Shown here in pieces: positions 9,391-18,562 of a DNA stretch of 64,000 nt. The notes under the pieces were generated by a model that did not search any database, was not told the origin of the DNA, and saw only the letters and a list, made by a program, of their open reading frames with translations. The stretch is from Pelomonas cellulosilytica (lineage in GTDB: Bacteria > Pseudomonadota > Gammaproteobacteria > Burkholderiales > Burkholderiaceae_C): the NCBI RefSeq assembly GCF_021353265.1, contig NZ_JAJTWU010000003.1, positions 1-64,000 on the forward strand. Reading direction: 5' to 3'. Made by a program: the position numbers and the translations under genes. Each line of letters starts with the position of its first letter. Position 1 is the first letter of the stretch.

Positions 9391-11979
9391 ATGATCCACC
9401 TTCTACGTCTGGGCGTGGCTATATGCCTCAGCCTTCTCGGCGCCATCGCCGCCGCGGCGCCGCGTAGCAGCGAGCCGCTCAACCGCGACTGGATCTTCAC
9501 GCTCGGCGACCCGGCCGGCGCTCAGGAGCCGGCGCACGACACCTCGACCTGGGCCCGTGCCGACCTGCCCCACTCGTTCTCCGAGCCCTACTTCCTCGGC
9601 ACGGGTTTCTATGTGGGCCATGGCTGGTATCGCAAGACCCTGGACCTGCCCAAGGGTGCGATGGGACGGCGCATCTCGCTGGAGTTCGACGGCGTCTTCC
9701 AGGACGCGGCCATCTGGGTGAACGGCCGCAAGGCCGGCCGCCACGTGGGCGGCTACACCGGCTTCAGCGTCGACATCACGCCGTTTGTGAAGTCCGGTGC
9801 CAACCTGCTGGCGGTGCACGTCAACAACGAGTGGAACGCCCGCGTGGCGCCGCGGGCGGGCGAGCATGTGTTTTCCGGCGGCATCTACCGCAACGTGCGG
9901 CTGGTGATGACGGACTCGGTCCATGTGGCCTGGTACGGCACCTTCGTCACCACGCCGCAGGTGTCCGACGACGAGGCCACCGTGCGCGTGCAGACCGAGC
10001 TGAAGAACACGCGCTCCCGGGCGGTCAGCGTGACGCTGGTCTCCGAGGTGCTGGACGCCAGCGGCAGGCGCGTCGCGCAGCAGCGCAGTGAACGCTGGGT
10101 CCCGGCCGGTGGCGCCGCCATCGACGTCCAGACGCTGCCGCGCATCGCCCGCCCGCGCTTGTGGTCGCCGGAGACGCCCTACCTCTACAAGCTAGTCAGC
10201 CACCTGTCCGTGAAGGGCCGGCCGGTGGACCGCTTCGAGACGCCGTTCGGCATCCGTACCCTCAGGTTCACGGCCGACCAGGGCTTCTTCCTGAACGGCA
10301 GGCACTACTACATGGTCGGCGCCAACGTGCACCAGGACCAGGCCGGCTGGGGCGACGGCGTGACCGACGGCGCTGCGCGGCGCGACGTGCAGATGGTCAA
10401 GGACGCGGGCTTCAACTTCATCCGCGGCTCGCACTATCCGCACTCGCCGGCCTTCACGAAGGCCACCGACGAAATCGGCCTGCTGTTCTGGTCCGAAGCG
10501 CCGTTCTGGGGCATCGGCGGCTTCGGCGCCGACGGCAGCTGGCTGTCCAGCGCCTACCCGCCAGACCCGGCTGACCGCCCCGAGTTCGAGGCCAGCGTGC
10601 TGCAGCAGGCTGCTGAAATGATCCGCATCCACCGCAACCGGCCGTCCGTCGTCATCTGGAGCGCCAGCAACGAGCCGTTCTTCACCGTCGGCGAAGCGAT
10701 GGAACCCATGCGCGAGTTCCTCAAGCGCGAAGTCGCCTTCATGCACGCGCAGGACCCGACGCGGCCGGTGGCCATAGGCGGCGCCCAGCGCGGGGGCATC
10801 GACAAGCTGGGCGACGTGGCCGGCTACAACGGCGACGGCGCGACGCTGTTCATGAATCCCGGCGTGCCGTCCGTCGTGTCCGAATACGGCTCCACGATGG
10901 TGGACCGCCCGGGCGCGTTCGAGCCCGGCTTCGGCCTGATGCCCGAGACTCCGGACCAGAAGGCCAGCCTCCGCCCCTTCTCGTGGCGCTACCCGTGGCG
11001 TTCCGGCGAAGCGCTGTGGTGCGCGTTCGACCACGGCTCCATCGCGTCCATCGAGTTCGGGTCCATGGGCTTCATCGACTACTTCCGCCTGCCCAAGCGC
11101 CAGTACCACTGGTACCGCACGCATTACCGCGGCGTGCCGGAGCCGGTGTGGCCGGTGGACGGCACGCCGGCGCAACTGCGGCTGCAGGCCCACCAGACCG
11201 TCCTTCACGGCACCCAGGGGCTGGACGACGCCCATCTCGTCGTCAGCGTGCACGACGCGGCCGGCCGCGCACTTAGCAACTCGCCGGACGTGACGCTGAG
11301 CATCGTCAGCGGCCCGGGCAAGTTTCCGACCGGCCGCAGCATCCGCTTCAGCAACAAGTCGCTGGTGGCCATCCGCGATGGCCAGGCGGCCATCACGTTG
11401 CGCTCCTACTTCGCCGGGGAGACGGTCGTCGAGGCCACGTCGCCTGGACTGAAGCCGGCGCGCATCACGATCACCACCACCGGGCCGGACCGCTTCATCG
11501 CGGGCCGGTCGCCGCTGGAACCGGACCGGCCGGTCATCGCCTACCCCGCGATCCACCGCCAATCGCTTCCCGACGACCCCATCAACGTGACAACCAGCCG
11601 CCCCACGGCCAGCAGCGGTTCGCAAGCCGGCCACGAGGCGCCGCTGGCCAACGATGGCGATGCAGCGACTTTCTGGCAAGCCGACGCCCAAACCGGCGAG
11701 GCGTACTGGATTGGCCACCTGGAGAACGTCTATGCGCTGCACTGGCTGTCGGTGCAGATGCCCGACGACCAGGGGCCGGACTTCGTCGTGGAGATCAGTA
11801 CCGACCAGCTTGGCTGGCGCCAAGTCGCTGACGTTAAGGAACGCCGCCAGAACCATGAGATCGCGCTGTTCGATGTCGGTCACAAGGCGGCCTTCCTGCG
11901 CATCCGCTTCCCGGCCGTCACGCCGGATCATCCGGCGCGACTCAGTGAAGTTCGGGTGTTCGCCAAGCCCGATCACTGA
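9391..11979 (+). CDS. GH2 beta-galactosidase with C-terminal F5/8-type C domain
   Basis: Start at ATG 9391 (MIHLLRLG...) gives a Sec signal peptide ending near AAA-APRSS; upstream in-frame ATG codons would extend into the GH27 gene. The 862-residue protein has the GH2 sugar-binding, Ig-like and barrel domains, with acid/base Glu in WSASNEPFF (E428) and nucleophile Glu in VVSEYGS (E498). A discoidin-like F5/8 type C domain covers about residues 725-860 and likely binds glycan. In this locus it probably removes beta-galactose from xyloglucan side chains; GH2 also includes beta-mannosidases and glucuronidases. Confidence 0.85.
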   Translation: MIHLLRLGVAICLSLLGAIAAAAPRSSEPLNRDWIFTLGDPAGAQEPAHDTSTWARADLPHSFSEPYFLGTGFYVGHGWYRKTLDLPKGAMGRRISLEFDGVFQDAAIWVNGRKAGRHVGGYTGFSVDITPFVKSGANLLAVHVNNEWNARVAPRAGEHVFSGGIYRNVRLVMTDSVHVAWYGTFVTTPQVSDDEATVRVQTELKNTRSRAVSVTLVSEVLDASGRRVAQQRSERWVPAGGAAIDVQTLPRIARPRLWSPETPYLYKLVSHLSVKGRPVDRFETPFGIRTLRFTADQGFFLNGRHYYMVGANVHQDQAGWGDGVTDGAARRDVQMVKDAGFNFIRGSHYPHSPAFTKATDEIGLLFWSEAPFWGIGGFGADGSWLSSAYPPDPADRPEFEASVLQQAAEMIRIHRNRPSVVIWSASNEPFFTVGEAMEPMREFLKREVAFMHAQDPTRPVAIGGAQRGGIDKLGDVAGYNGDGATLFMNPGVPSVVSEYGSTMVDRPGAFEPGFGLMPETPDQKASLRPFSWRYPWRSGEALWCAFDHGSIASIEFGSMGFIDYFRLPKRQYHWYRTHYRGVPEPVWPVDGTPAQLRLQAHQTVLHGTQGLDDAHLVVSVHDAAGRALSNSPDVTLSIVSGPGKFPTGRSIRFSNKSLVAIRDGQAAITLRSYFAGETVVEATSPGLKPARITITTTGPDRFIAGRSPLEPDRPVIAYPAIHRQSLPDDPINVTTSRPTASSGSQAGHEAPLANDGDAATFWQADAQTGEAYWIGHLENVYALHWLSVQMPDDQGPDFVVEISTDQLGWRQVADVKERRQNHEIALFDVGHKAAFLRIRFPAVTPDHPARLSEVRVFAKPDH

Positions 11980-12056
11980 CAAGCTGTTCGGGCCATGAAG
12001 CAGCGCCGCGTGGCCGATGAGCCGACCACGTGCCGTCCTTGAACCGAGGTTTTCAA

Positions 12057-14114
12057 ATGAATCCCATGAAGAAGGTCTTGCTGGCCTGCACACTTGTCGC
12101 ATCGGCACTGGGTGGCGTGCAGGCCCAGAGTGCGCGAAGTCCCGAAGGCCGGCCCGACTGGCCCGGCGCCGGACAGCTCTTCGTCGGCGTGAACTACCAG
12201 CCGGTGGATCGCAGCCTGGACCAAGTCAAGCGCGATGTCGGCCTGATGAAGCAGTCCGGCTTCAAGGTCGTGCGCATGGGCGACCTGGCCTGGGACTACT
12301 TTGAACCTGCGGAGGGTCGATTCGATTTCAGGCACTTCGACGCGGTCATGGACGAGATGCACGCCGCCGGCATCCGGGTCATCCTCGACATTCCCGGCCT
12401 ACCTGCGCCGATGTGGCTGCACCACCGCTACCCGGGCGTCGACATCACGAACCAGGCTGGCACGCGGCTGGCGCCGGCCGAGCGCTATATGGACAACATC
12501 GGCGACCCCGACTACCGGCGCCTGGCCGCGCGCATGGCCGACACGCTGACCCGGCGCTACGCCCGGCATCCGGCGCTGCTGGCTGTGGGCTATGACAACG
12601 AGATCGGCAACGGCTTCATGTCGTACGCCGAGGCCGACCGCCAGCGCTTCGTGGGTTGGTTGAAGAAGCGCTACGGCAGCACCGAGGCGCTGAACAAGGC
12701 CTGGGCCACGCAGCGCTGGTCGCGCCGCATCGGCACCTGGGACGAGGTGCGCCTGCCCTATGCCGAGGGCCCTGGGCCCGCCGAGCGCTACCTGGACCTG
12801 CGCCGCTTCTGGTCCGACCTGACCGTCGCGACGCTGGATGACCTCGAGGCCGTGCGCCGCCGGAACACGCCTGACAAGCCTGCACTGTCCAACTACTGGG
12901 ACTGGTCGGGCCGCAAGGGCTTCGACTACCTGGGCAGCTACCGCCAGCACGCCACCTTCGGCGCGATGGGCTTCTATGCCGGTGAACCGGTGGGCGGCGC
13001 CTGGGAGGCGACGCTCATCAAGGGCGGCATGAGCACGCCTACCTGGTTCAACGAGTTCACCGCGGGCGGGGGCGGTGCCTATGGCAGCAAGGGCTGGTCG
13101 CGCATGTGGGCCAATTTCGTGCTGCTGATGGGCGGCCAGGCCGTGCTGGCCTGGACCTTTAACAGCCATCTCGGCGGCGAGGAGCAGGTGCTGATGGGCC
13201 TGCTCGACCACGACGACCGCCCCTCGTGGAAGCTGGACGAGTGGGCCCAGATCGCCAAGGACTACGCCCGGCTCGAGAAGCTCGGCTTTCCGCGCCACGT
13301 GGCGCCCAAGGTGGCCATCGCCTATGCCTTCGACAACACGGCCGCTCACAGCGCCAACGGTCCGTCCAACACCTCGCGCCAATACCTGAAGACGTCCTAC
13401 CTAAAGCAGGCTCATGGTGCGTTCGAGCCGCTGCTCAAGGACAACATCGACGTCGCCATCATCAAGCTGTCCTACGAGGACCTGAGCCGCTACCGCCTCA
13501 TCGTGCTGCCTGGCATGTACCTGCTGGACAAGGCTTCCACCGAAGCCGTGCGCAAGTTCGTCGCCGACGGCGGGACCGTCGTCATGACTGCCCAGTCGGC
13601 CAAGGTGAACGACAACAACCAGTGGCACGCCACGCCATTGCCGGGCGGCCTGACTGACGTCTTCGGCCTGCAGACCCATGAGTTCTACGACGTGGCCGGC
13701 ACGATGAAGCTGGGCGATGAGGAGATCCGGAGCACGATCGAGCACTACGAGCTGCTGGAACCAGCCGGCGCCGAGGTCCTGGCACGCTTCACCGACCTCG
13801 ACGGCCAACCGCCGGCCATCACCGTCCACGCCTTCGGCAAGGGTCGCGCGGTCTACGTCGCCACGCCGGCCCAACCCGCGATCATGCGGCCGCTGCTGCG
13901 CCGGCTCTGCGCCGACCTCGGCATAGCGCCCGGCCCCAGCACGCCTGACGGCGTGTTTGCGCGGGTGGTAGACGGCCGGGTGTTCTATGTGAACACGCAC
14001 GCCACGCCCGTCGAGGTCGCCATCGACGGCACGTTCAAAAGCGTGCTGAGCAGCAAGCGCTGGACCGGCAGCCTGCGGCTGGAGGCACGGGGCGCCGAGT
14101 TGCTGGAGCGGTGA
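12057..14114 (+). CDS. GH42 beta-galactosidase, secreted
   Basis: The start at 12057 (MNPMKKVLL) is preceded by GAGG six bases upstream and yields a Sec signal ending VQAQ; an ATG at 12066 is an alternative. The 685-residue protein has a GH42 barrel that begins FVGVNYQPVD, the acid/base Glu in YDNEIGNG (E182) and the nucleophile Glu in WFNEFTAGG (E333), followed by the glutaminase-like trimerisation domain (residues about 415-610) and a short beta domain. Most characterised GH42 enzymes are cytoplasmic; the signal peptide here suits periplasmic trimming of galactosylated oligosaccharides. It ends the hydrolase operon. Confidence 0.87.
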   Translation: MNPMKKVLLACTLVASALGGVQAQSARSPEGRPDWPGAGQLFVGVNYQPVDRSLDQVKRDVGLMKQSGFKVVRMGDLAWDYFEPAEGRFDFRHFDAVMDEMHAAGIRVILDIPGLPAPMWLHHRYPGVDITNQAGTRLAPAERYMDNIGDPDYRRLAARMADTLTRRYARHPALLAVGYDNEIGNGFMSYAEADRQRFVGWLKKRYGSTEALNKAWATQRWSRRIGTWDEVRLPYAEGPGPAERYLDLRRFWSDLTVATLDDLEAVRRRNTPDKPALSNYWDWSGRKGFDYLGSYRQHATFGAMGFYAGEPVGGAWEATLIKGGMSTPTWFNEFTAGGGGAYGSKGWSRMWANFVLLMGGQAVLAWTFNSHLGGEEQVLMGLLDHDDRPSWKLDEWAQIAKDYARLEKLGFPRHVAPKVAIAYAFDNTAAHSANGPSNTSRQYLKTSYLKQAHGAFEPLLKDNIDVAIIKLSYEDLSRYRLIVLPGMYLLDKASTEAVRKFVADGGTVVMTAQSAKVNDNNQWHATPLPGGLTDVFGLQTHEFYDVAGTMKLGDEEIRSTIEHYELLEPAGAEVLARFTDLDGQPPAITVHAFGKGRAVYVATPAQPAIMRPLLRRLCADLGIAPGPSTPDGVFARVVDGRVFYVNTHATPVEVAIDGTFKSVLSSKRWTGSLRLEARGAELLER

Positions 14115-14421
14115 CCCGAGGCGGCGGCGACGCGGCGTCGTGCGATGTGTCCATCGCGGCGCCCAACTGATCGGCCGGCACTGCTGCAGGGCACCACGGC
14201 TGCAGCATTGTTCACGCTACCATGGTGGCGGACATGCGGATTTCGCCATCGACAAGATGGAGTGCAAACCTTCAGTCCGAAGAGCGAAGGTAACGTCACG
14301 CGCCCTATCAATTGGCCTAACCAAAACACGGGTTCAGCGGCGAACTTGCTACACTGGTAAGACCATTGAACGCTACCACGCTGTCGCGTTCGCCCCCGTC
14401 CCCCTCCTTACCCCTGATCCA
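14115..14421 (+). other. intergenic region between the hydrolase operon and the fuconate genes
   Basis: About 300 nt without a convincing gene. It holds a GntR-type inverted repeat at 14312-14324 and, 25 nt further, a TACACT hexamer (14350-14355) that could be a -10 element; no strong -35 box is seen. This is the likely promoter region of the two genes that follow. Confidence 0.5.
14312..14324. promoter_or_regulatory. GntR/FadR-type operator, TTGGCCTAACCAA
   Basis: An imperfect inverted repeat that matches the TTGGTnnnACCAA pattern bound by FadR-subfamily GntR regulators, differing at one half-site base. It lies about 100 nt upstream of the FAH-family gene. The same sequence with one change occurs at 24621-24633 beside a relic of the same pathway, which supports a real regulatory role. 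No intact regulator gene of this family is in the window. Confidence 0.6.
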
Positions 14422-15276
14422 ATGAAACTCCTCCGCTACGGCTCGCCCGGCCAGGAACGCCCGGGGCTGCTCGACGCCCTGGGCCGCGTGCGCGACCTCT
14501 CCCAGCATGTCGGCGACATCGCCACCGAGGTGCTCACGCCCGCCGGGCTGGACCGCCTGCGCGGCATCGACGAGACCACGCTGCCGCTCGTCTCGGGCGT
14601 GCCTCAGCGGGACCTGCGTCTGGGGCCCTGCGTCGGTCGCGTCGGCAAATTCATCTGCATCGGCCTCAATTACGCCGACCACGCGGCGGAATCCGGTCTG
14701 CCGGTTCCCACTGAGCCCGTCGTCTTCGCGAAATGGACCAGCGCGATCTGCGGCCCCGACGACAACGTGCAGATCCCGCGCGGCTCGGTCAAGACTGACT
14801 GGGAGGTGGAGCTGGGCGTCGTCATCGGCCAGGGCGGGCGCTACATCAGCGAAGCGGAGGCGATGAACCACGTGGCGGGCTATTGCGTCGTCAACGACGT
14901 GTCTGAGCGCGAATGGCAACTGGAGCGCGGCACGCAGTGGGACAAGGGCAAGGGCTGCGACACCTTTGGTCCCCTCGGCCCCTGGTTGGTGACGGCCGAC
15001 GAGGTGCCCGACCCGCAGCAGCTGGACCTCTGGCTGGAGGTCGACGGCCACCGCTACCAGAACGGCAACACGCGCACGATGGTGTTCACCGTCGCGCAGA
15101 TCGTCAGCTACCTCAGCCGATTCATGAGCCTGCAGCCGGGCGACGTCATCTCAACCGGCACGCCGCCCGGTGTGGGTCTGGGCCAGAAGCCGCCGGTCTA
15201 CCTGCGACCCGGCCAGACGATGAAGCTCGGCATCCAGGGCCTGGGCGTGCAGACGCAGAAAACCGTCGCCGCCTGA
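14422..15276 (+). CDS. FAH-family hydrolase, probable 2,4-didehydro-3-deoxy-L-fuconate hydrolase
   Basis: A 284-residue protein of the fumarylacetoacetate hydrolase family starting MKLLRYG at 14422. The family core is visible: FICIGLNYADHAAE, VFAKWTSAICGPDD, the metal-ligand pair in DWEVELGVVIG, and the PGDVISTGTPPGVG signature. It is cytoplasmic (no signal). Two bases separate it from L-fuconate dehydratase, and in the non-phosphorylative fucose route a FAH-family enzyme cleaves the diketo-acid to pyruvate and lactate, so this role is inferred from context. Ureidoglycolate lyase is the usual automatic name for such proteins but nothing nearby supports purine breakdown. Confidence 0.8.
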   Translation: MKLLRYGSPGQERPGLLDALGRVRDLSQHVGDIATEVLTPAGLDRLRGIDETTLPLVSGVPQRDLRLGPCVGRVGKFICIGLNYADHAAESGLPVPTEPVVFAKWTSAICGPDDNVQIPRGSVKTDWEVELGVVIGQGGRYISEAEAMNHVAGYCVVNDVSEREWQLERGTQWDKGKGCDTFGPLGPWLVTADEVPDPQQLDLWLEVDGHRYQNGNTRTMVFTVAQIVSYLSRFMSLQPGDVISTGTPPGVGLGQKPPVYLRPGQTMKLGIQGLGVQTQKTVAA

Positions 15277-15278
15277 CC

Positions 15279-16556
15279 ATGGCGCGCATCACCAGCCTGC
15301 GCACGGTGGACGTGCGCTTCCCCACGTCACGGCTGCTCGACGGCTCGGACGCGATGAACCCGGACCCGGATTACTCGGCCGCCTACGTCATCCTCGAGAC
15401 CGACGCGCCTGGGCTCGAAGGCCACGGCCTGACGTTCACCATCGGCCGCGGCAACGAGATCTGCTGTGCCGCCATCGAGGCGATGCGCCACCTCGTCGTG
15501 GGGCTGGAGTTGGGCTGGATTGCCGCCGACATGGGCCGATTCTGGCGGCACGTCACATCGGACAGCCAGCTGCGCTGGATCGGTCCAGACAAGGGCGCCA
15601 TCCACCTTGCCACCGGCGCCGTCGTCAACGCGGTGTGGGACCTGTGGGCCAAGGCCGAAGGCAAACCCGTCTGGCGGCTCGTGGCCGACATGAGCCCCGC
15701 GGAGCTGGTGCGCTGTATCGACTTCCGCTACATCACCGACTGCATCACGCCCGACGAAGCGCTGGCGCTGCTGACTCGCGCCGCCGAGGGCAAGGCCGAG
15801 CGCATCGCCACGCTGCAGCGCGAGGGCTACCCCTGCTACACGACGTCGGCCGGCTGGCTGGGCTATCCGGACGACAAGCTGCGCCGGCTGTGCCAGCAGG
15901 CCGTGGACGCCGGCTTCAACCACGTCAAGCTGAAGGTCGGCCGCGACCGCGCCGACGACATCCGCCGGCTGCGAATTGCGCGGGAGGTGCTGGGGCCGGA
16001 CCGCCAGCTGATGATCGACGCGAACCAGGTCTGGGACGTGCCGGTGGCCATCGACTGGCTGAAGGATCTGGCCTTCGCAAGGCCCTGGTTCATCGAGGAA
16101 CCGACCAGCCCCGACGACGTGGAGGGCCATCGTGCCATCCGCGAGGCGGTCCGGCCGATGAAGGTCGCCACAGGCGAGATGTGCCAGAACCGCATCCTGT
16201 TCAAGCAATTCATGATGCGCGGCGCCATCGACGTGGTGCAAATCGACAGCTGCCGGCTGGGCGGCGTTAACGAAATCCTGGCCGTCATGCTGATGGCCGC
16301 CAAGCTGGACCTGCCCGTGTGCCCGCACGCCGGCGGCGTGGGGCTGTGCGAGTACGTGCAGCACCTGTCGATGATCGACTACCTCTGCATTGCCGGCACC
16401 CGTGAAGGCCGCGTCATCGAGTATGTCGACCACCTGCACGAGCATTTCGTCGACCCCTGCGTGGTCCGCGACGCGGCCTACATGCCGCCCGCAGCGCCGG
16501 GTTTCTCGATCACGATGAAGCAGGCATCGCTGAAGGCTTACACCTTCGGGTCGTGA
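15279..16556 (+). CDS. fucD: L-fuconate dehydratase (enolase superfamily)
   Basis: A 425-residue enolase-superfamily dehydratase. The mandelate-racemase-like catalytic set is present: Lys in HVKLKVG (K219), metal ligands D247 in MIDANQVW, E273 in WFIEEPTS and E300 in VATGEMCQ, and the base His in CPHAGGVGLCEY. Each position is one less than the numbering known for the Xanthomonas enzyme, and the long WLGYPDDKL insertion and the GVGLCEYVQHLSMIDY stretch are typical of true fuconate dehydratases. It converts L-fuconate to 2-keto-3-deoxy-L-fuconate. Fucose is a side-chain sugar of xyloglucan, linking this gene to the hydrolases upstream. Confidence 0.9.
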   Translation: MARITSLRTVDVRFPTSRLLDGSDAMNPDPDYSAAYVILETDAPGLEGHGLTFTIGRGNEICCAAIEAMRHLVVGLELGWIAADMGRFWRHVTSDSQLRWIGPDKGAIHLATGAVVNAVWDLWAKAEGKPVWRLVADMSPAELVRCIDFRYITDCITPDEALALLTRAAEGKAERIATLQREGYPCYTTSAGWLGYPDDKLRRLCQQAVDAGFNHVKLKVGRDRADDIRRLRIAREVLGPDRQLMIDANQVWDVPVAIDWLKDLAFARPWFIEEPTSPDDVEGHRAIREAVRPMKVATGEMCQNRILFKQFMMRGAIDVVQIDSCRLGGVNEILAVMLMAAKLDLPVCPHAGGVGLCEYVQHLSMIDYLCIAGTREGRVIEYVDHLHEHFVDPCVVRDAAYMPPAAPGFSITMKQASLKAYTFGS

Positions 16557-16662
16557 AGCGACCCGTGCCACGACACCGCCACCTGGAGCCGCCTAACCTG
16601 AATTTCCGGCGCACTTCATCCGTCGCTTGCCGAAGGGCATGGGGCGACAACTCAACGACGCG

Positions 16663-17286
16663 TCACCCAGCCCGCATGACCGGCCACCAGACGATGGCCA
16701 GCAGTACGGGCACAAGCAGCACCCAAGGATAGAAACCCACCCCACGCTTCGGAAACGGAAATCGCATGTTCATGAGCAGAGCCAGCACCAACGCGACTGC
16801 CCCGAGCATGGCCGAAGGCCAATGCAGCTGTTCCTGTGCGACCAAAGCCGCCATCAGCACGATAGCGGCCACGGAACTGGGCAGGCCAACAAAGCATTCA
16901 CCGAATCGATTGCGAATCAGGCCGACCTCCGAATAACGAGCGAGCCGCACCACGACGGCCACTACGAAGGCGGCTGTCACGAGTGACACCTGGGCGTCAG
17001 GCTCCCAGGTCGGCCGCATGGCCCGGGCCGCAGCAAAGGCCGGCAGAACCCCGAAAGCCAGCAGGTCTGCCAGGCTGTCGAGTTGCGCGCCCATCGGCGA
17101 AGAAAGCCCCAACTTACGGGCGAGCTTCCCATCCAGCACATCGCAGACCAGGCAGACCGACAGACAAAGCATCGCCACCGCGGTTGCGGCCACACCGCCT
17201 GGCCGGCTCAGAGACAACAGGCCGATCACTGCGGAGACGACCGACCCCAGCGTTAGAAGGTTTGGCAAGAAAGCAAGGCTGGGCAT
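16663..17286 (-). CDS. pssA: CDP-alcohol phosphatidyltransferase, phosphatidylserine synthase-like
   Basis: A 207-residue multi-pass membrane protein carrying the family signature D-x2-DG-x2-AR-x8-G-x3-D-x3-D as CDVLDGKLARKLGLSSPMG followed by AQLDSLAD. The rest is six or so hydrophobic helices. The sequence is closest in feel to PssA-type enzymes that make phosphatidylserine from CDP-diacylglycerol and serine, but phosphatidylglycerol-phosphate or other head groups cannot be excluded. It is divergent from the CdsA-like gene that would supply its CDP-lipid substrate. Confidence 0.8.
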   Translation of the reverse strand: MPSLAFLPNLLTLGSVVSAVIGLLSLSRPGGVAATAVAMLCLSVCLVCDVLDGKLARKLGLSSPMGAQLDSLADLLAFGVLPAFAAARAMRPTWEPDAQVSLVTAAFVVAVVVRLARYSEVGLIRNRFGECFVGLPSSVAAIVLMAALVAQEQLHWPSAMLGAVALVLALLMNMRFPFPKRGVGFYPWVLLVPVLLAIVWWPVMRAG

Positions 17287-17430
17287 GAGGGCAAGGCATG
17301 TACGACAGCACCGCCAGACGGCACCTGACGGCAGTTTGGCTCTTCAATTCGTGATGGGACGCCGACGTCGTTGAGCCTCTGTCAGCACTCGGGATGGGAT
17401 GGAGCTCCACGCGTTCGACGGGCGCGAAGT

Positions 17431-18522
17431 ATGAAGCACGCCATAGCGGCTCCAGATGCAGTTTGCGGTCAGATTGCGCAGCCCGAGCAAACGAGCGGAG
17501 TCAGTTGTGCCGGCGCATCCGTGGCCTTGGGCATGATCCCGGGTTTTTCTTTCCGGGCAGACGCTCTCTTGATCAATAACTTCTCAGCGATCTGGCGGTT
17601 TTCGCCTGCGCCGGGCACGCTCTGGACCCTCGTGGGCGGTGGCCTGATCGCCATCACCGCCGCTATCGCGGTCACACGGCTGCACCCTTCACTTCGGAAC
17701 CAACCCCGCGTCCAGCAAGCCGTGCAGTCCTGGCTCCCCGTCATCCTGATTGCGGCCCTGACCGTACTTCTGGGGCCCGCCTTGACCTGGGTGACGTGCA
17801 TGCTCACCTCACTGGCACTGCTTCGCGAGGGCATGAGGCTGTTGCCACTGCCCACCGCCCACCGGCGCCTTCACGGCGTCCTCGCAGGACTGCTGAGCGT
17901 GGTGGCGCATGCGTTGGCGGCCGCAGGTCAGGGTCCGTTGGCTCTTGTCCTGTGCTTGATCTACACCAGCCTTCTCCTCGCCCCGGTGCACATGCTGACC
18001 GCGGGCCCGGCACAGTTCCTCGCACGAGTCGGAGGTCTGATCCTAGTTATCAACGCGTGCCTCACGCTGTTCCTTTTCGTCTGCCTGCTGGTGTTGCAGG
18101 CCCCCGCCGGCCGGCCTTACGGGGGGCCAGGTCAGGGCTGCTTCTTCTTTGTGTTGATCATCTTCTCCGATGGCATGCAATACGTGGGCGGCAAGCTTTG
18201 GGGCCGCCATGCCCTGGCCCCGTCCATCAGCCCTGGCAAGACCTGGGAGGGCGTGGCGTTTGCGGCAGGCGTCTGTGCCGCACTGGGTGCGGCACTTGGC
18301 CCTTCGTTGTTGGCTCTTCCCACCTGGGCCTGCGTGCTGCTGGCGTTTTCCATGGTCGTCCTGGGGCTGATTGGAGACCTGCTCGTCTCCTGCTGGAAAC
18401 GCGACATCGGCGTCAAAGACACAGGCTCCGTTCTTCCCGGACAGGGCGGCGTGCTGGATCGCTGCGACAGCATGATTTTTGTGGCGCCCTGGTTCTGGGC
18501 GCTCATGCAGGTGACCGCCTAG
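17431..18522 (+). CDS. cdsA: phosphatidate cytidylyltransferase (CdsA-like)
   Basis: A membrane protein of about 363 residues with the CdsA C-terminal signature: SPGKTWEG, then GDLLVSCWKRDIGVKDTG and LPGQGGVLDRCDS. CdsA converts phosphatidic acid and CTP to CDP-diacylglycerol. The start is uncertain: 17431 (MKHAIAAP) is used, with 17371 upstream and 17534 (MIPGFSF) downstream as alternatives; the segment before residue 35 does not look like CdsA. Genomes normally carry one cdsA beside dxr and uppS, so this copy, placed beside PssA-like, desaturase and ether-lipid genes, is probably an accessory paralogue. Confidence 0.8.
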   Translation: MKHAIAAPDAVCGQIAQPEQTSGVSCAGASVALGMIPGFSFRADALLINNFSAIWRFSPAPGTLWTLVGGGLIAITAAIAVTRLHPSLRNQPRVQQAVQSWLPVILIAALTVLLGPALTWVTCMLTSLALLREGMRLLPLPTAHRRLHGVLAGLLSVVAHALAAAGQGPLALVLCLIYTSLLLAPVHMLTAGPAQFLARVGGLILVINACLTLFLFVCLLVLQAPAGRPYGGPGQGCFFFVLIIFSDGMQYVGGKLWGRHALAPSISPGKTWEGVAFAAGVCAALGAALGPSLLALPTWACVLLAFSMVVLGLIGDLLVSCWKRDIGVKDTGSVLPGQGGVLDRCDSMIFVAPWFWALMQVTA

Positions 18523-18562
18523 ACAGAGCCCAATAGAACTTCACAGACCCGATTTCGCACGA

